Shown here: piece by piece, positions 31,384 to 42,418 of the stretch
Numbering within the stretch: the first letter of the stretch is position 1
Layout of the letters: every line of letters begins with the position of its first letter
Translations under genes and position numbers: made by a program
Notes under the pieces: model-generated
Databases searched by the model: none
What the model was told of the DNA's origin: nothing
Seen by the model: only the letters and a program-made list of their open reading frames with translations
DNA from: Proteus hauseri ATCC 700826
GTDB taxonomy: Bacteria > Pseudomonadota > Gammaproteobacteria > Enterobacterales > Enterobacteriaceae
NCBI RefSeq assembly: GCF_001654965.1
Contig: NZ_LXEV01000011.1
Span: 124,001-188,000 of the forward strand
Length of the DNA: 64,000 nt
Direction: 5' to 3'

Positions 31384-32319
31384 TTAAAGAACCAGTGTTT
31401 TATTCAGAACTAAGGCAAGTAATGCCTGACGTGCGTAGATACCGTTACCTGCTTGCTGAAAATAGTAAGCGTAAGGGGTTTTATCTACATCAGTGGTGAT
31501 TTCATCAATGCGAGGTAGTGGATGAAGAATTTTTAGATTGTCTTTCACATGAGTTAAATCAGCAGTGGTTAAAACAAACTGTGCTTTCACGTTGGCGTAT
31601 TCAGAAGGGTCTAAACGTTCTTTTTGCACTCTTGTCATATAGAGGATATCTAGCTCTGGCATTACTTCGTCAAGCGTTTCATGTTGGCTATATTCGACAC
31701 CATTTTCCTCAAGTAAGTGCAGTATATGCTCTGGCATCGCTAATACTTTAGGCGCGATAAAATAGAGGTGATTACCTGTAAATTTGGCTAAGGCTTGCGC
31801 TAGTGAGTGTACTGTTCGACCATATTTTAAATCACCGACCATTGCGATATTGAGGTTATCTAATCGGCCTTGAGTTTCTTTGATGGTAAATAAATCCAGC
31901 AAAGTTTGAGTTGGATGCTGATTTGCACCATCGCCTGCATTGAGTACTGGAATATCGCCAGCAAACTCGGCCGCTAAGCGCGCTGCACCTTCTTGAGGAT
32001 GACGAATGACTATCGCATCAGCGTAAGTGCGAAGGACCGAAATTGTATCCGCCAGTGTTTCCCCTTTTTTACCTAGTGATGTATTGCTGCCATCAGCAAA
32101 ACCGACGACAGATGCACCAAGGCGATGAATGGCTGTTTCAAAAGAGAGGCGAGTACGCGTTGATGCCTCAAAAAAGCAGCTGGCAATGACTTTCTCTTTT
32201 AATAATTCATTATTCGGTTGCTGTTTTAATTTATCAGCAACACGGAGAACACACTCCAAATCTTCCCTGTCCAGATCATTAATGGAAATAATATGTTTTT
32301 GATAGAGCGGATTAGTCAT
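31384..32319 (-). CDS. pyrB: PyrB, aspartate carbamoyltransferase catalytic chain
   Basis: First committed step of pyrimidine synthesis: carbamoyl phosphate plus aspartate to carbamoyl aspartate. The 311 residues equal the E. coli length; motifs STRTRLSFE (carbamoyl phosphate), HPTQTLLDL and [10 protein letters not shown] (aspartate side) are intact. Its ATG overlaps the stop codon of the leader peptide gene pyrL (ATGA), and transcription is likely controlled by the UTP-sensitive attenuator upstream. Confidence 0.97.
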   Translation of the reverse strand: MTNPLYQKHIISINDLDREDLECVLRVADKLKQQPNNELLKEKVIASCFFEASTRTRLSFETAIHRLGASVVGFADGSNTSLGKKGETLADTISVLRTYADAIVIRHPQEGAARLAAEFAGDIPVLNAGDGANQHPTQTLLDLFTIKETQGRLDNLNIAMVGDLKYGRTVHSLAQALAKFTGNHLYFIAPKVLAMPEHILHLLEENGVEYSQHETLDEVMPELDILYMTRVQKERLDPSEYANVKAQFVLTTADLTHVKDNLKILHPLPRIDEITTDVDKTPYAYYFQQAGNGIYARQALLALVLNKTLVL

Positions 32320-32498
32320 TTGAGTTCTCCTCGTGCGATGAGATGGAATAGTGCGATGAATGGTTTTTTGCAGGCCAAAAAAAACCCCTCAAATAGAGGG
32401 GTTTTAAAAAATAGGATTGTTGGAAAAAAGAGAATGCGCTTGCGACCCGATGGTAGGGTGCATTTTATTGAGACAAACTGGAATAGGCGCTGTTTCAT
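32316..32498 (-). CDS. pyrL: PyrL, pyrBI operon leader peptide
   Basis: From ATG 32498, with a perfect ribosome-binding site (AGGAGGA) 6 nt upstream, a 60-residue peptide is encoded ([13 protein letters not shown]...). It runs through a U-rich stretch and the terminator hairpin and ends in TGA overlapping the pyrB ATG. In E. coli the leader peptide (44 residues) stops before pyrB. The arrangement lets ribosome position at the U-rich region open or keep the terminator according to UTP supply. Confidence 0.8.
   Translation of the reverse strand: MKQRLFQFVSIKCTLPSGRKRILFFPTILFFKTPLFEGFFLACKKPFIALFHLIARGELK
32377..32405 (-). terminator. pyrBI attenuator
   Basis: CCCCTC (32385-32390) pairs with GAGGGG (32396-32401), extended by four A-T pairs (32381-32384 with 32402-32405), with an eight-T run at the end on the minus strand. 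Two T-rich runs (pause sites) lie just upstream on the coding strand, as expected for UTP-dependent attenuation. Confidence 0.88.
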
Positions 32499-32523
32499 CT
32501 TTCCTCCTGACAAATTGTGGCGC

Positions 32524-32551
32524 ATTATACGCATCTTAAATTCGCACGCAA
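32524..32551 (-). promoter_or_regulatory. Promoter of pyrL-pyrBI
   Basis: On the minus strand TTGCGT and TATAAT are separated by 16 bp and stand about 25 nt before the pyrL ATG. A strong sigma-70 promoter. Confidence 0.75.
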
Positions 32552-32622
32552 GCGTTTGCTTTTATTTTTTGCAAAATAATTTTTTTTAATTTAAAAATCA
32601 AAGAGATTGAAGATAAATGCAT

Positions 32623-32661
32623 AAAACACCGCTCTTTTTAGGATAAAAAATACGGTGTTTT
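32623..32661 (-). terminator. Terminator of argI
   Basis: AAAACACCG (32623-32631) pairs with CGGTGTTTT (32653-32661), T-rich on the minus-strand side. Confidence 0.75.
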
Positions 32662-32677
32662 TGCATGAATATGTATT

Positions 32678-33682
32678 TTAGAAAGGATTTGCAAGAGTTG
32701 CCACCATAACCGCTTTTATGGTGTGAAGACGGTTTTCTGCTTCATCAAACACAATGCTATGTTTTGACTCAAACACTTCATCTGTCACTTCAAAGCCGCC
32801 AAATAGATTAAATTCTTGTGCTAACGTTTTACCCATCGTGGTTTCTTCATCATGAAATGCAGGTAAACAGTGTAAAAATTTAACGTTAGGATTGCCGGTT
32901 AATTTGATGACATCCATATTTACCTGATAAGGCTTGAGTAGGGTAATACGTTCTTGCCAAACTTCTTTGGGTTCTCCCATGGAAACCCAAACATCGGTAT
33001 AGAGAAAATCAGCATTTTTAACACCGGCTGCAACCTCTTCTGTTAAGGTTATCTTTCCACCATTTTTACTCGCGATAGTTTGGCATTGTGTAACGAGTTC
33101 TGCATTTGGCCAACAGGCTTTTGGCGCAACTAAACGTAAGTCCATTCCTGTTAATGCGGCTGCTTCTAGCATGGTGTTTCCCATATTATTACGAGCATCA
33201 CCTAAGTAAGCAAAAACAGTGTCAGACAATGGTTTGGTTTGATGCTCTGTAATTGTTAATAAATCTGCGAGTAATTGTGTTGGATGAAACTCATTAGTTA
33301 AGCCATTCCAAACCGGCACACCAGAATATTGTGCTAGTGCATCCACTGTTTTTTGCCCATAGCCACGATATTGAATACCGTCATACATGCGACCTAATAC
33401 ACGGGCTGTATCTTTAATTGATTCTTTATGGCCAATTTGGCTACCACCACCGAGATAAGTCACTCTGGCACCTTGATCAAATGCAGCAACTTCAAAAGCA
33501 CAACGAGTCCGTGTTGAGTCTTTTTCAAAGATTAAGGCAATATTTTTGCTAGTAAGGTATTGAATTTCATTACCTGATTTTTTTGCTTTTTTAAGTTTTG
33601 CCGATAACGTAAGTAATTGCTGGATCTCTGTAGGAGAAAAATCTAGCAACCGCAAAAATGATTTTTGGTAAAATGGGTTCAT
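32678..33682 (-). CDS. argI: ArgI/ArgF, ornithine carbamoyltransferase
   Basis: Converts ornithine and carbamoyl phosphate to citrulline in arginine synthesis. The 334 residues match E. coli ArgI length; motifs [12 protein letters not shown] (carbamoyl phosphate), [12 protein letters not shown] and [10 protein letters not shown] (ornithine side, catalytic Cys) are intact. Tandem ARG boxes upstream show repression by ArgR with arginine. Gene order with pyrBI and rraB is as in E. coli. Confidence 0.96.
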   Translation of the reverse strand: MNPFYQKSFLRLLDFSPTEIQQLLTLSAKLKKAKKSGNEIQYLTSKNIALIFEKDSTRTRCAFEVAAFDQGARVTYLGGGSQIGHKESIKDTARVLGRMYDGIQYRGYGQKTVDALAQYSGVPVWNGLTNEFHPTQLLADLLTITEHQTKPLSDTVFAYLGDARNNMGNTMLEAAALTGMDLRLVAPKACWPNAELVTQCQTIASKNGGKITLTEEVAAGVKNADFLYTDVWVSMGEPKEVWQERITLLKPYQVNMDVIKLTGNPNVKFLHCLPAFHDEETTMGKTLAQEFNLFGGFEVTDEVFESKHSIVFDEAENRLHTIKAVMVATLANPF

Positions 33683-33699
33683 AAAAAATCTATCCTCTC

Positions 33700-33717
33700 A
33701 TTGAATTTATATTCAAT
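33700..33717. promoter_or_regulatory. ARG box 1 (ArgR operator)
   Basis: ATTGAATTTATATTCAAT fits the 18-bp consensus WNTGAATWWWWATTCANW completely. It is 18 nt upstream of the argI ATG. Confidence 0.88.
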
Positions 33718-33720
33718 TTA

Positions 33721-33738
33721 TATCAATAAATATTCACA
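33721..33738. promoter_or_regulatory. ARG box 2 (ArgR operator)
   Basis: TATCAATAAATATTCACA fits the consensus with one mismatch. It is separated from box 1 by exactly 3 bp, the spacing needed for one ArgR hexamer to bind both boxes. Confidence 0.85.
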
Positions 33739-33867
33739 AACAACCCCCGAAAGAAAACTTTTAATAGAAAGAGAGAACTTAACGAGCGCGCGATTAGGTA
33801 TGGTGTGTTGATTCTGGCTGTGGGAGAATGAGCCGGATACCTTTTCAGACTATTGCGGAGCATGATT

Positions 33868-34305
33868 ATGGCGGACAGCAAAGAATTAGCAGAACAATGT
33901 GAAGAAACTCGGCTGATTATTGAAGAATTACTTGAGGATGGTAGTGATCCCGATGCGCTGTATGCTATCGAACATCACATCTCTTGTGAAGATTTTGAAA
34001 CATTAGAAAAAGCAGCCGTTGAAGTATTTAAACTGGGTTATGAAGTGACAGAACCTGAAGAAATAGAAGTTGAATCAGGGCAAATTTTAGTCTGTTTTGA
34101 TGCCGTAAGTGAAAGTGGTCTTAATGCAGAACTTATTGATGCGCAAGTTGAACAGTTAATGAATTTAGCTGAAAAAATGGGTGTCTATTACGATGGCTGG
34201 GGAACTTACTTTGAAGATCCTGATGCTGAGTATGATGATGAAGATGGCGATGATGAAGCTGAAGAAGACGAAGACGATTCTGACAAATCATCACGTTTAC
34301 ATTAA
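33868..34305 (+). CDS. rraB: RraB, regulator of RNase E activity B
   Basis: RraB binds the C-terminal part of RNase E and changes mRNA decay. From ATG 33868 the protein is 145 residues; [26 protein letters not shown] and [14 protein letters not shown] are conserved, and the C-terminal tail is strongly acidic (Asp/Glu run of over 25 residues), as in E. coli but somewhat longer. GGAG 7 nt upstream chooses this start over ATG 33862. It is divergent from argI, the usual arrangement. Confidence 0.93.
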   Translation: MADSKELAEQCEETRLIIEELLEDGSDPDALYAIEHHISCEDFETLEKAAVEVFKLGYEVTEPEEIEVESGQILVCFDAVSESGLNAELIDAQVEQLMNLAEKMGVYYDGWGTYFEDPDAEYDDEDGDDEAEEDEDDSDKSSRLH

Positions 34306-34356
34306 TTTTTCGCTAAATGTTGTCCCTTTGTACTAAATTTGTCAGTACAAAATAAT

Positions 34357-34398
34357 AACACCAGCCACAAAATCAATGAGTTGTGACTGGTGTTGTTT
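34357..34398. terminator. Terminator between rraB and the pirin gene
   Basis: A 14-nt arm (34357-34370) pairs with 34381-34394 with one mismatch; T-rich on the plus side. Serves converging genes. Confidence 0.78.
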
Positions 34399-34430
34399 GT
34401 TTTTAGTTCTTAAATATTAGCAATTAATCA

Positions 34431-35300
34431 TTATTCTAATACACCAAACTTCCCATTATCATAATCATCAAATGCTTGTGCTAACTCTTCTTGTGTATTC
34501 ATCACAAAAGGGCCTTGGCCGACTACCGGCTCATTAATTGCTTCACCACTTAACATCAGCACAATAGTGTCGCCCATTGATTCTAATGTTAGTGTGTCAC
34601 CTTGGTTATCTAAAATAACCATTTCGTTTTGGCGAGCAATTTCACGGTCATTAATATGTACTGCACCCTTTACCACAAATAACATTGCATTATAGCTGTT
34701 TGGGATGTGGTGATGAGAAACACCCGCATTATTTAGGTGCATATCCCATACATTTACTGGCGAAAAGGTATTTGCTGCGCCTTGGGTTCCCAAATAATCA
34801 CCCGCGATGACTCTGACATAACCTTGAGCATTGGGTAATTCAACATGGGGAATATTTTCTGCTTTCAGCGCCTGATAACGAGGCTGTGTCATTTTATACG
34901 CTGCTGGTAAATTTACCCAAAGCTGCACCATTTCTAGCATGCCGCCTTCTTTGGTCATTTTTTCAGAGTGATACTCTTTATGTAAAATGCCAGATGCTGC
35001 GGTCATCCATTGAACATCACCAGTACCAATAGTTCCAGCATGACCTTTTGAGTCATGATGTGAAACTTCACCTTGGTAAGCAATGGTTACGGTTTCAAAT
35101 CCACGGTGTGGATGTGCTCCAACCCCACGCGCATTTGTTACTGGTTTAAAAAGCGTTGGCTCGGCATAGTCCATCAGCAGAAATGGGCTGTGTTGCTCAG
35201 GGTTTTCTTGATAAGAAAACATTGAACTCACTGGAAAACCGTTACCTACCCAATGTGAATTTGGCGCGTCATAAATATGATTAACCTGTCTGATGGTCAT
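34431..35300 (-). CDS. Pirin-family protein
   Basis: Bicupin protein of 289 residues. From ATG 35300 (after GGAGAATAATC) it starts MTIRQVNHIYDAPNSHWVG. The metal-binding pirin motif is present (VGAHPHRGFETVTIAYQG, then H in EVSHHDS and E in MLEMVQLWVNLP). Relatives such as YhhW have quercetinase activity; whether this one does is open. The open frame to 35357 adds 19 residues without a ribosome-binding site. In E. coli no pirin gene lies between rraB and yjgM. Confidence 0.88.
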   Translation of the reverse strand: MTIRQVNHIYDAPNSHWVGNGFPVSSMFSYQENPEQHSPFLLMDYAEPTLFKPVTNARGVGAHPHRGFETVTIAYQGEVSHHDSKGHAGTIGTGDVQWMTAASGILHKEYHSEKMTKEGGMLEMVQLWVNLPAAYKMTQPRYQALKAENIPHVELPNAQGYVRVIAGDYLGTQGAANTFSPVNVWDMHLNNAGVSHHHIPNSYNAMLFVVKGAVHINDREIARQNEMVILDNQGDTLTLESMGDTIVLMLSGEAINEPVVGQGPFVMNTQEELAQAFDDYDNGKFGVLE

Positions 35301-35652
35301 GATTATTCTCCGAGTTAAGGAAAGAAATCGCAACAACCCAAACACAGAAGGAGGCAAAACAGGTTATCGCGACTTCTTAATGACAGTCATCTTAAAGTGT
35401 TCTGACAATAAACAAAATAAGGTGAATTTGTTGATAGGGTTCAAAAAATATGAATGACTTTGATAACGAGAGAATAGAAATAACTATTAATCTAATGAGT
35501 AGAACAAGAATAAAAAATAAGGTTTATTTAGAGAATTAAAAATAGAGTTTATAATGTAGAGGAAAATAGAATTAATTATTTTATAAGATAATAAACTACA
35601 TTCTTTCTTAGCAACAATAAGTCAGAATGTAATTTATTAATAAATTTATTTC
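35301..35652. other. Intergenic DNA upstream of the pirin gene
   Basis: About 350 nt, AT-rich, no ORF or recognisable operator. The pirin promoter must lie here. Confidence 0.35.
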
Positions 35653-35820
35653 TTATTTGCTTGTGTCGCCACAGCCACCAATGATTTTAGAAATAGAAAC
35701 TGCTGGATGCAATAAATAGTCGTAGTTACAGTCTTTTTCTTTATTGTATACGCTACCAGTACAACCAGTCATAACGGTGATAACAGAAGCAAGAAGTGCA
35801 ATCTTAACAAAGTTTTTCAT
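35653..35820 (-). CDS. yhfL: YhfL-like small lipoprotein
   Basis: 55 residues from ATG 35820, behind AAAAGGAATTTTTTC. Signal peptide with lipobox MTGC and a short mature part (NYDYLLHPAVSISKIIGGCGDTSK) that matches E. coli YhfL, also 55 residues. The longer frame to 35859 is rejected since it would bury the signal peptide. Function unknown. In E. coli yhfL is located elsewhere. Confidence 0.85.
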   Translation of the reverse strand: MKNFVKIALLASVITVMTGCTGSVYNKEKDCNYDYLLHPAVSISKIIGGCGDTSK

Positions 35821-36226
35821 GAAAAAATTCCTTTTAAATTTTAGAGTAATAAAAATCAATGCATGATTTTATCTGTATAAAGATATTGAAATAAATAAAA
35901 ATAGCAATGTGAAAAAATAGAATTTTTAAAATAAAAAATAAGATAAAAAATATTTTATTTAAGAAATGAAATATGATTATTTATAGTGAAATGAAAAATA
36001 AATTAAACTTTATTAATTTGATAGTATTTAAGGCAAGAACTGAGTCACTCATTATTAAATAATAAATTAATTAGAAAAAGAAGGGGGAAGGAAACTGCTC
36101 TTTTATATCATTTTGATAAATAGGAATTGTGTTGATAGATGCTATTTGGCGTTGAAAAACCCACATATTATTATGTGGGTAAGATAGATTGTTCTTATTT
36201 TTAATCGAGGGTATAAAGTTAAACGA
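35821..36226. other. AT-rich intergenic DNA with one hairpin
   Basis: About 400 nt with no ORF, including the yhfL promoter and the yjgM terminator. No known repeats were recognised. Confidence 0.35.
36158..36181 (-). terminator. Terminator of yjgM
   Basis: ACCCACATA (36159-36167) pairs with TATGTGGGT (36172-36180); on the minus strand the stem is followed by TTTTT. Confidence 0.8.
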
Positions 36227-36748
36227 CTATAGGTATTTCAGCATACGGATCTCACAGTCACCATGACCCGTGTTACCCAGTGCTTCATCAATAAATTCAA
36301 AACCAAGTTTTTCATATAAACCGATAGCCGCTTTCAGAATATCTGTTGTTTCTAAGTAGCAGCGGCTATAGCCCTGTTCTTTACCAAAGGCCAAGGATTG
36401 CTGAACGATTTTCTTCGCAATACCTTTGCCTCGTAATACCGATGATAAATACATTTTCTGTAACTCACAGGTATTATTATCGCCGCCAGCAAGTGGTGCA
36501 ACACCGCCACCACCAACGATTTCGCCATCCATTTCAACAACCCAATAAGCACTACGAGGTTGATCATAAACGTCATATAGAGTATCTAAAATAGGGTCGC
36601 CAACAGCAAAACCTTTATCGGCAGTTAAGCCATGCTCGGCAGAGACTTCACGAATAATGCGTGCAATGCCCGCATTGTCTTTTTCTTCAATAGCTCTGAT
36701 AACAATATTTTGTGTTGTAGCTTGGATTGCAGTCATAGTTGCACTCAT
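36227..36748 (-). CDS. yjgM: YjgM, GNAT-family acetyltransferase
   Basis: Predicted N-acetyltransferase of 173 residues (169 from the next ATG, 36736). It matches E. coli YjgM: AIRLEKDN-type start, [17 protein letters not shown], the acetyl-CoA motif [49 protein letters not shown]. It keeps the E. coli position between rraB and valS, but the neighbouring membrane protein gene yjgN is missing here. Confidence 0.88.
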   Translation of the reverse strand: MSATMTAIQATTQNIVIRAIEEKDNAGIARIIREVSAEHGLTADKGFAVGDPILDTLYDVYDQPRSAYWVVEMDGEIVGGGGVAPLAGGDNNTCELQKMYLSSVLRGKGIAKKIVQQSLAFGKEQGYSRCYLETTDILKAAIGLYEKLGFEFIDEALGNTGHGDCEIRMLKYL

Positions 36749-37134
36749 CGTTTTTACTTTTTAGTGGAATATTTTTTGATAATTTATTGAGAGAGCACCG
36801 GAAAGGAACTTCTTCATAGGAAGTAGCATTGATAGCTACAAAATCCATCTTAATTGATTTGAGATGATTGTAAACAGCGAAACTGACTCATTGATAAAGT
36901 AATACTAATTATTAATAGTTTTATATTTTATTAATCAATTAAATCAAAGAGGAAATGGAGAGATTAAAATAAGTTTATAAATAAATGAACTAGAAAAATC
37001 ATAACAATTAAGTAGAAAATAGCTTTCTTTGGTACTGGTTTTTATTGATGATAAAATAAGTAAAAACCCGCGATAAATGCGGGTTTTAGTGCCAATGTTC
37101 AAGCCACTATAAAAGTGGCTTGTTGGTTTATCAC
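36749..37134. other. Intergenic DNA between valS and yjgM
   Basis: 386 nt. It holds the valS terminator (37062-37088) and the yjgM promoter. A 248-nt frame on the minus strand (36944-37192) overlaps the terminator and the valS end and is not credible. The yjgN gene found here in E. coli is absent. Confidence 0.45.
37062..37088 (-). terminator. Terminator of valS
   Basis: AAAACCCGC (37063-37071) pairs with GCGGGTTTT (37079-37087) around a 7-nt loop; T-rich on the minus strand. Confidence 0.85.
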
Positions 37135-40023
37135 TTACAGTGATGCAATAGAGATCTTCTGGGCAATCAGTTTTTCTTTTGCACTTAAGCAAGTCGCTAA
37201 ACGCTCACGCTCTTTAGCAACAACCGCTTCGGGTGCTCGGCTAACAAAGCCATCGTTAGAGAGTTTGCTATCTAAAGTAGTAATATCTTTTTCTACTTTT
37301 TCTAGCTCTTTATCTAAGCGTGCAAGCTCTGCATCTTTATCAATAAAGCCAGCCATTGGGATCAGCAATTCTGCACCGCTAACCAATTTGGTTACAGATA
37401 ATGGTGCTTCTTCGCCTTGCGCTAATGGACGAATATCTTCTAAACGACCCATCGCCTTTAAGAAACCGATATTGTCAGTGACACGACGCTGCGCTGTATC
37501 ATCAGCACCACGTAAGATAACTTCTAACGGTTTACCTGGAGAGATATTCATTTCAGCACGAATATTACGTACAGCAACGATAACTTCTTTGATCCACTCC
37601 AGATCGTTTAGCGCTTGTTCATCCACTTGAGCGGCATCGAAAGCAGGGAAAGGTTGTAACATAATCGTTTCGCCTTCAACACCTTTTACTTCCTTCACAC
37701 GCTGCCAGATAGTTTCTGTAATAAATGGAATGATTGGGTGTGCAAGACGCAGTAAGCCTTCTAACACCTCAATTAACGTATGGCGAGCCGCACGTTTTTG
37801 CGCATCATTACCTTTGTGTACCGCAGGTTTTGATAGCTCCAGATACCAGTCACAGAACTGGTTCCATGTGAACTCATATAAAATACCTGCTGCAATATCA
37901 AAACGGTAGTTATCTAACGCTTCGCGATAGGCTTTAACGGTATTATTAAATTCAGCTAAGATCCAACGGTCTGCTAGCGAGAGTGTCATCTCTCCACCTT
38001 GGTAACCACAATCTTGATCTTCGGTATTCATCAGCACAAAGCGGCTAGCATTCCACAGCTTGTTACAGAAGTTACGGTAACCAGACAGGCGCTTCATATC
38101 CCAGTTGATATCACGACCCGTAGAGGCTAATGCCGCCAAAGTGAAACGCAGTGCATCTGTACCGTGGGCTTCAATGCCTTCTGGGAACTCTTTGCTCGTA
38201 CGTTTACCAATTCTTTCAGCCATTTGAGGCTGCATCATGTTACCCGTACGTTTTTCTAACAGCGCTTCTAATGAAATACCATCAATCATATCTAAAGGAT
38301 CAAGTACGTTACCTTTAGATTTTGACATTTTCTGGCCTTCTTCATCACGAATAAGACCCGTCATATAAACGGTATTAAATGGAACCTGTGGTTTACCATC
38401 TTCGTCTTTAATAAAGTGCATGGTCATCATGATCATGCGTGCGATCCAGAAGAAAATGATATCAAAGCCACTGACCAATACATTCGTTGGATGGAATGTT
38501 TTTAGTGCTTCAGTATTTTCAGGCCAGCCTAATGTTGAGAATGTCCATAATGCAGAAGAGAACCAAGTATCCAGCACATCTTCATCTTGGCGTAATGCGA
38601 CATCAGCCGCGATATTATTTTCACGACGAACTTCTTCTTCATCACGACCAACGTAAACATTACCTTGATTATCGTACCAAGCAGGGATGCGGTGACCCCA
38701 CCACAGTTGACGAGAAATACACCAGTCTTGAATGTCGTTCATCCAAGAGAAGTACATATTTTCGTACTGTTTTGGCACAAACTGGATATCACCATTTTTA
38801 ACGGCTTCAACAGCGGGTTTTGCTAAAGGCGCAGCGCGCACATACCATTGGTCTGTGAGTAAAGGCTCAATAACAACACCACCACGGTCACCATAAGGTA
38901 CGGTTAAATCGTGCGGTTTGATCTCTTCTAATAAACCTAAACGTTCAAATTCAGCAACCATCGCTTTACGTGCAGCAAAACGTTCCATGCCTTGGTAGGC
39001 TTGTGGGATCTCTGTGCTGTAAACGTCAGTCTCGACACCGTTAGTATCTAATACTTCGGCACTCACGCGAATATTGCCATCAAAATCCATGATATTAATC
39101 ATTGGTAATTGATGACGGCGGCCTACTTCATAGTCATTAAAATCATGAGCAGGGGTGATTTTTACACATCCCGTGCCTTTTTCCATATCAGCGTGTTCAT
39201 CCGCTAAAATTGGAATACGACGGTTGACGATAGGCAGAATAATTTCTTTACCAATTAAGTCTTTATAACGTGGATCTTCAGGGTTAACCGCAACACCTGT
39301 ATCACCTAACATGGTTTCTGGGCGTGTGGTTGCGACAATCAGGTAATCTTTACCTTCAGCGGTTTTTGCACCATCCGCTAATGGATAACGCAGATGCCAC
39401 ATGGAACCTTTTACTTCACGATTTTCCACTTCCAAATCAGAAATGGCAGTGTGTAATTTAGGATCCCAGTTAACGAGGCGTTTACCGCGGTAGATAAGGT
39501 CTTCTTTATGTAAGCGAACAAACGCTTCTTTAACGGCTTTTGATAGACCTTCATCCATGGTAAAGCGCTCACGCTCCCAATCCACGGAGTTACCTAAACG
39601 ACGCATTTGGTTAGAAATGTTACCGCCTGATTCAGCTTTCCATTCCCAAATTTTGTCAATAAATGCATCACGACCATAGTCATGACGATTTTTACCTTCT
39701 TCAGCCGCAATTTTACGTTCTACTACCATTTGTGTCGCGATACCGGCGTGGTCTGTACCTGATTGCCATAAGGTATTTTTACCTTGCATACGCTGGTAAC
39801 GGATCATGGTATCCATAATGGTTTGCTGAAAAGCATGACCCATATGTAAGCTACCAGTAACGTTTGGTGGCGGGATAACGATGCAGAAACTTTCCTGGGT
39901 CGTATCACCATTAGCTTTAAAATAACCGTTTTTTTCCCAGTGCTGATACAGAGGTTGTTCAATCTCTGCTGGGTTATAAGTTGTGTCGAGCGATGGCTCT
40001 TTAGGTGCGGATTTATTTTCCAT
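37135..40023 (-). CDS. valS: ValS, valyl-tRNA synthetase
   Basis: Class Ia synthetase of 962 residues (E. coli 951) that charges tRNA-Val and edits threonine. It has the HIGH motif as HMGH ([11 protein letters not shown], about 52), the CP1 editing domain ([17 protein letters not shown], about 215-345), the KMSKS motif ([11 protein letters not shown], about 565), an anticodon domain and a C-terminal coiled coil ([16 protein letters not shown]). holC lies 13 nt upstream, and the two are probably one operon. Confidence 0.98.
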   Translation of the reverse strand: MENKSAPKEPSLDTTYNPAEIEQPLYQHWEKNGYFKANGDTTQESFCIVIPPPNVTGSLHMGHAFQQTIMDTMIRYQRMQGKNTLWQSGTDHAGIATQMVVERKIAAEEGKNRHDYGRDAFIDKIWEWKAESGGNISNQMRRLGNSVDWERERFTMDEGLSKAVKEAFVRLHKEDLIYRGKRLVNWDPKLHTAISDLEVENREVKGSMWHLRYPLADGAKTAEGKDYLIVATTRPETMLGDTGVAVNPEDPRYKDLIGKEIILPIVNRRIPILADEHADMEKGTGCVKITPAHDFNDYEVGRRHQLPMINIMDFDGNIRVSAEVLDTNGVETDVYSTEIPQAYQGMERFAARKAMVAEFERLGLLEEIKPHDLTVPYGDRGGVVIEPLLTDQWYVRAAPLAKPAVEAVKNGDIQFVPKQYENMYFSWMNDIQDWCISRQLWWGHRIPAWYDNQGNVYVGRDEEEVRRENNIAADVALRQDEDVLDTWFSSALWTFSTLGWPENTEALKTFHPTNVLVSGFDIIFFWIARMIMMTMHFIKDEDGKPQVPFNTVYMTGLIRDEEGQKMSKSKGNVLDPLDMIDGISLEALLEKRTGNMMQPQMAERIGKRTSKEFPEGIEAHGTDALRFTLAALASTGRDINWDMKRLSGYRNFCNKLWNASRFVLMNTEDQDCGYQGGEMTLSLADRWILAEFNNTVKAYREALDNYRFDIAAGILYEFTWNQFCDWYLELSKPAVHKGNDAQKRAARHTLIEVLEGLLRLAHPIIPFITETIWQRVKEVKGVEGETIMLQPFPAFDAAQVDEQALNDLEWIKEVIVAVRNIRAEMNISPGKPLEVILRGADDTAQRRVTDNIGFLKAMGRLEDIRPLAQGEEAPLSVTKLVSGAELLIPMAGFIDKDAELARLDKELEKVEKDITTLDSKLSNDGFVSRAPEAVVAKERERLATCLSAKEKLIAQKISIASL

Positions 40024-40036
40024 ATTCTTTACGTAT

Positions 40037-40486
40037 TCAGTAGGTTGGCGGCGTAGCCATAGTCAAAGTAAAGCCGACGCTACGATAGATTTTATATCGC
40101 TCACGCGCCAACTGTTTCAATTGTTCATCGATAGGTACAAAGTCTATCACTTCATGGAAAGCTGTGGCAAAGTCTGCAAATTGAGATTGCAAATTAATTA
40201 AGAGATCACGAGGGGCATTTCCACGCTTACCAGGCCAACATAATTCAACAGGAGCACCATAACGAGGCCCTTCACCTGCTAAATTATGAGGAACAAACTG
40301 ATGAGGCTCTCTTGCCCATAGCGCTTCATCAAGTAACTCAGCTTGTGCCTGTGACTCGCAAACGAGCAAAATACGTTTACCTAATCGCCAATGAGTAGCA
40401 ATAAGTTGACAGGCAAGCCACTCATGAGCCTGTAGATCTTCATGTATTGATGGATGTTCCATTAAATAAAACGTGGCGTTTTTCAT
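40037..40486 (-). CDS. holC: HolC, DNA polymerase III chi subunit
   Basis: Chi links the clamp loader to SSB. The 149-residue product starts [57 protein letters not shown], a clear match to the family (E. coli 147). It stands in the usual pepA-holC-valS order. Confidence 0.95.
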   Translation of the reverse strand: MKNATFYLMEHPSIHEDLQAHEWLACQLIATHWRLGKRILLVCESQAQAELLDEALWAREPHQFVPHNLAGEGPRYGAPVELCWPGKRGNAPRDLLINLQSQFADFATAFHEVIDFVPIDEQLKQLARERYKIYRSVGFTLTMATPPTY

Positions 40487-40500
40487 GATATCCCGATAAC

Positions 40501-40529
40501 AGAAGGGTATTGCGCTGCAATACCCTTCT
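40501..40529. terminator. Strong hairpin between pepA and holC
   Basis: A perfect 13-bp stem (40501-40513 with 40517-40529) with a 3-nt loop. On the minus strand it lacks a long T run, so it may be an mRNA-processing or stabilising element rather than a full terminator. Confidence 0.5.
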
Positions 40530-40623
40530 TTGAGTCTGCTCTATTAACCGTAATAATTAACTAGCTATTAAGTACGTCGCTAGCAAATTAGGATAATACC
40601 TTTACCCTAATAATTATGCGGTA

Positions 40624-42132
40624 TTAATCGTCGCTATTCAAACCCGCGCGATTAAGTAAGAACTGAGACAGTAAAGAAACAGGACGACCTGTTGCGCCTT
40701 TCGCTTTACCTGAACGCCATGCAGTACCTGCGATATCTAAGTGTGCCCAGTTGTATTTGGTTGCAAAACGCGCCAAGAAACAGCCCGCGGTAATAGCACC
40801 ACCTAAACGGCCACCTGTATTGGCTAAATCAGCAAAATTAGATTCGATTTGCTCGTAGAACTCATCGCCTAATGGTAAACGCCATGCACGATCACCTGCT
40901 TGTTCTGATGCATTCATTAATTCATGAGCTAATGGATTATGGTTTGACATTAATCCACTGTAATGATGCCCAAGAGCGACCATACATGCACCCGTTAGTG
41001 TTGCGATATCGATAACTAATTCAGGCTCGAAACGTTCTACATAAGTTAATGTATCACATAATACTAAACGGCCTTCCGCATCAGTATTAAGTACTTCAAC
41101 CGTTTGGCCTGACATCGTAGTGAGAATATCACCTGGACGATACGCTTTGCCACCTGGCATGTTTTCGCAGCCAGCAAGTACACCAATGACGTTGATAGGT
41201 AATTGTAATTCAGCAACGACGCGCATCACACCATAAACAGTTGCGGCACCACACATGTCATATTTCATCTCATCCATGCCATCAGCAGGTTTGATTGAAA
41301 TACCACCAGAGTCAAAGGTGAGTCCTTTACCCACTAATACGATAGGGCGTACTTGCGGATCTTTACTGCCTTTGTATTCGATAATCGACATTAAAGATTC
41401 ATTTTGCGAGCCTTGGCCTACTGCCAAATAAGCATTCATACTCAGCTCTTTCATTTGCTCTTCGCCGATAACACGCGTTGCAACATTAGGTGCTGTATCT
41501 GCTAATTGACGCGCTTGAGAGGCTAAATAAGCGGCATTACAGATATTTGGTGGCATGTTCGCTAAATCTTTACAGGCTTTAATTCCTGATGCGATAGCTA
41601 AACCGTGAGCGATAGCTCGTTCACCACTTGGTAACTCACGACGAGTTGGCACATTAAAGACCATTTTACGCAATGGACGGCGTAATTCAGTTTTATTACT
41701 TTTCAGTTGATCAAAAGTATAGAGGCAATCTTTTGCAGTCTCGACAGCTTGACGAACTTTCCAGTAATTATTACGGCCTTTAACATGTAACTCAGTCAGA
41801 AAGCAGACTGCTTCCATTGAGCCCGTCTCATTGAGCGTATTAATTGTTTTCTGAATGATTTGTTTATACTGACGTTCATCCAGCTCACGCTCTTTACCAC
41901 AACCAATGAGTAACACGCGCTCAGAGAGAACATTTGGTACATGGTGAAGCAGCAATGACTGGCCGACTTTACCTTCCAGTTCACCTCGGCGTAATAAGGC
42001 GCTGATGTAACCATCGCTGATTTTATCTAGTTGCTCCGCTATCGGAGATAAACGACGAGGCTCAAACACCCCCACGATAATACAAGCGCTGCGTTGTTTC
42101 TCTGGGCTGCCGCTTTTTACATTAAACTCCAT
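40624..42132 (-). CDS. pepA: PepA, leucyl aminopeptidase / multifunctional regulator
   Basis: M17 metallo-aminopeptidase of 502 residues (E. coli 503), which in E. coli also binds DNA in carAB control and Xer recombination. Metal-binding and catalytic motifs are present: [24 protein letters not shown] and [10 protein letters not shown]. The start follows AGGAGAACGC. Transcribed with holC and valS, divergent to lptF, as in E. coli. Confidence 0.97.
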   Translation of the reverse strand: MEFNVKSGSPEKQRSACIIVGVFEPRRLSPIAEQLDKISDGYISALLRRGELEGKVGQSLLLHHVPNVLSERVLLIGCGKERELDERQYKQIIQKTINTLNETGSMEAVCFLTELHVKGRNNYWKVRQAVETAKDCLYTFDQLKSNKTELRRPLRKMVFNVPTRRELPSGERAIAHGLAIASGIKACKDLANMPPNICNAAYLASQARQLADTAPNVATRVIGEEQMKELSMNAYLAVGQGSQNESLMSIIEYKGSKDPQVRPIVLVGKGLTFDSGGISIKPADGMDEMKYDMCGAATVYGVMRVVAELQLPINVIGVLAGCENMPGGKAYRPGDILTTMSGQTVEVLNTDAEGRLVLCDTLTYVERFEPELVIDIATLTGACMVALGHHYSGLMSNHNPLAHELMNASEQAGDRAWRLPLGDEFYEQIESNFADLANTGGRLGGAITAGCFLARFATKYNWAHLDIAGTAWRSGKAKGATGRPVSLLSQFLLNRAGLNSDD

Positions 42133-42418
42133 GCGTTCTCCTGAATATTAAAGACAAAGACGGAAAGTATCGTTTAGAATAACGATCCGCATTAATCTAC
42201 CCCATAGAAAGTTTACTTTTTATGTTAAGCTAAATGCATTAATTGAACACAACTAATTTAGCTAACTTATAAGCTTGTTCTTATTGGGAACCTGTTTATA
42301 GCATGTTTTGATATCATTTGGGCTGCAAGAATGTCTAACTGAGATGCGCAAATGATAGATAGACAACGAAGTTAGCGATTTTCCTGCAAAAAGACAAGTT
42401 TTCACAGGCATAACTAGC
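42133..42418. promoter_or_regulatory. Divergent promoter region pepA / lptF
   Basis: 286 nt without an ORF between two divergent genes. It must hold both promoters; I did not find a convincing pair of boxes by eye. Confidence 0.4.

Noticed and set aside
37115-37630. 171-residue plus-strand frame inside valS
   Set aside because: Ser-rich shadow of the valS C-terminal region.
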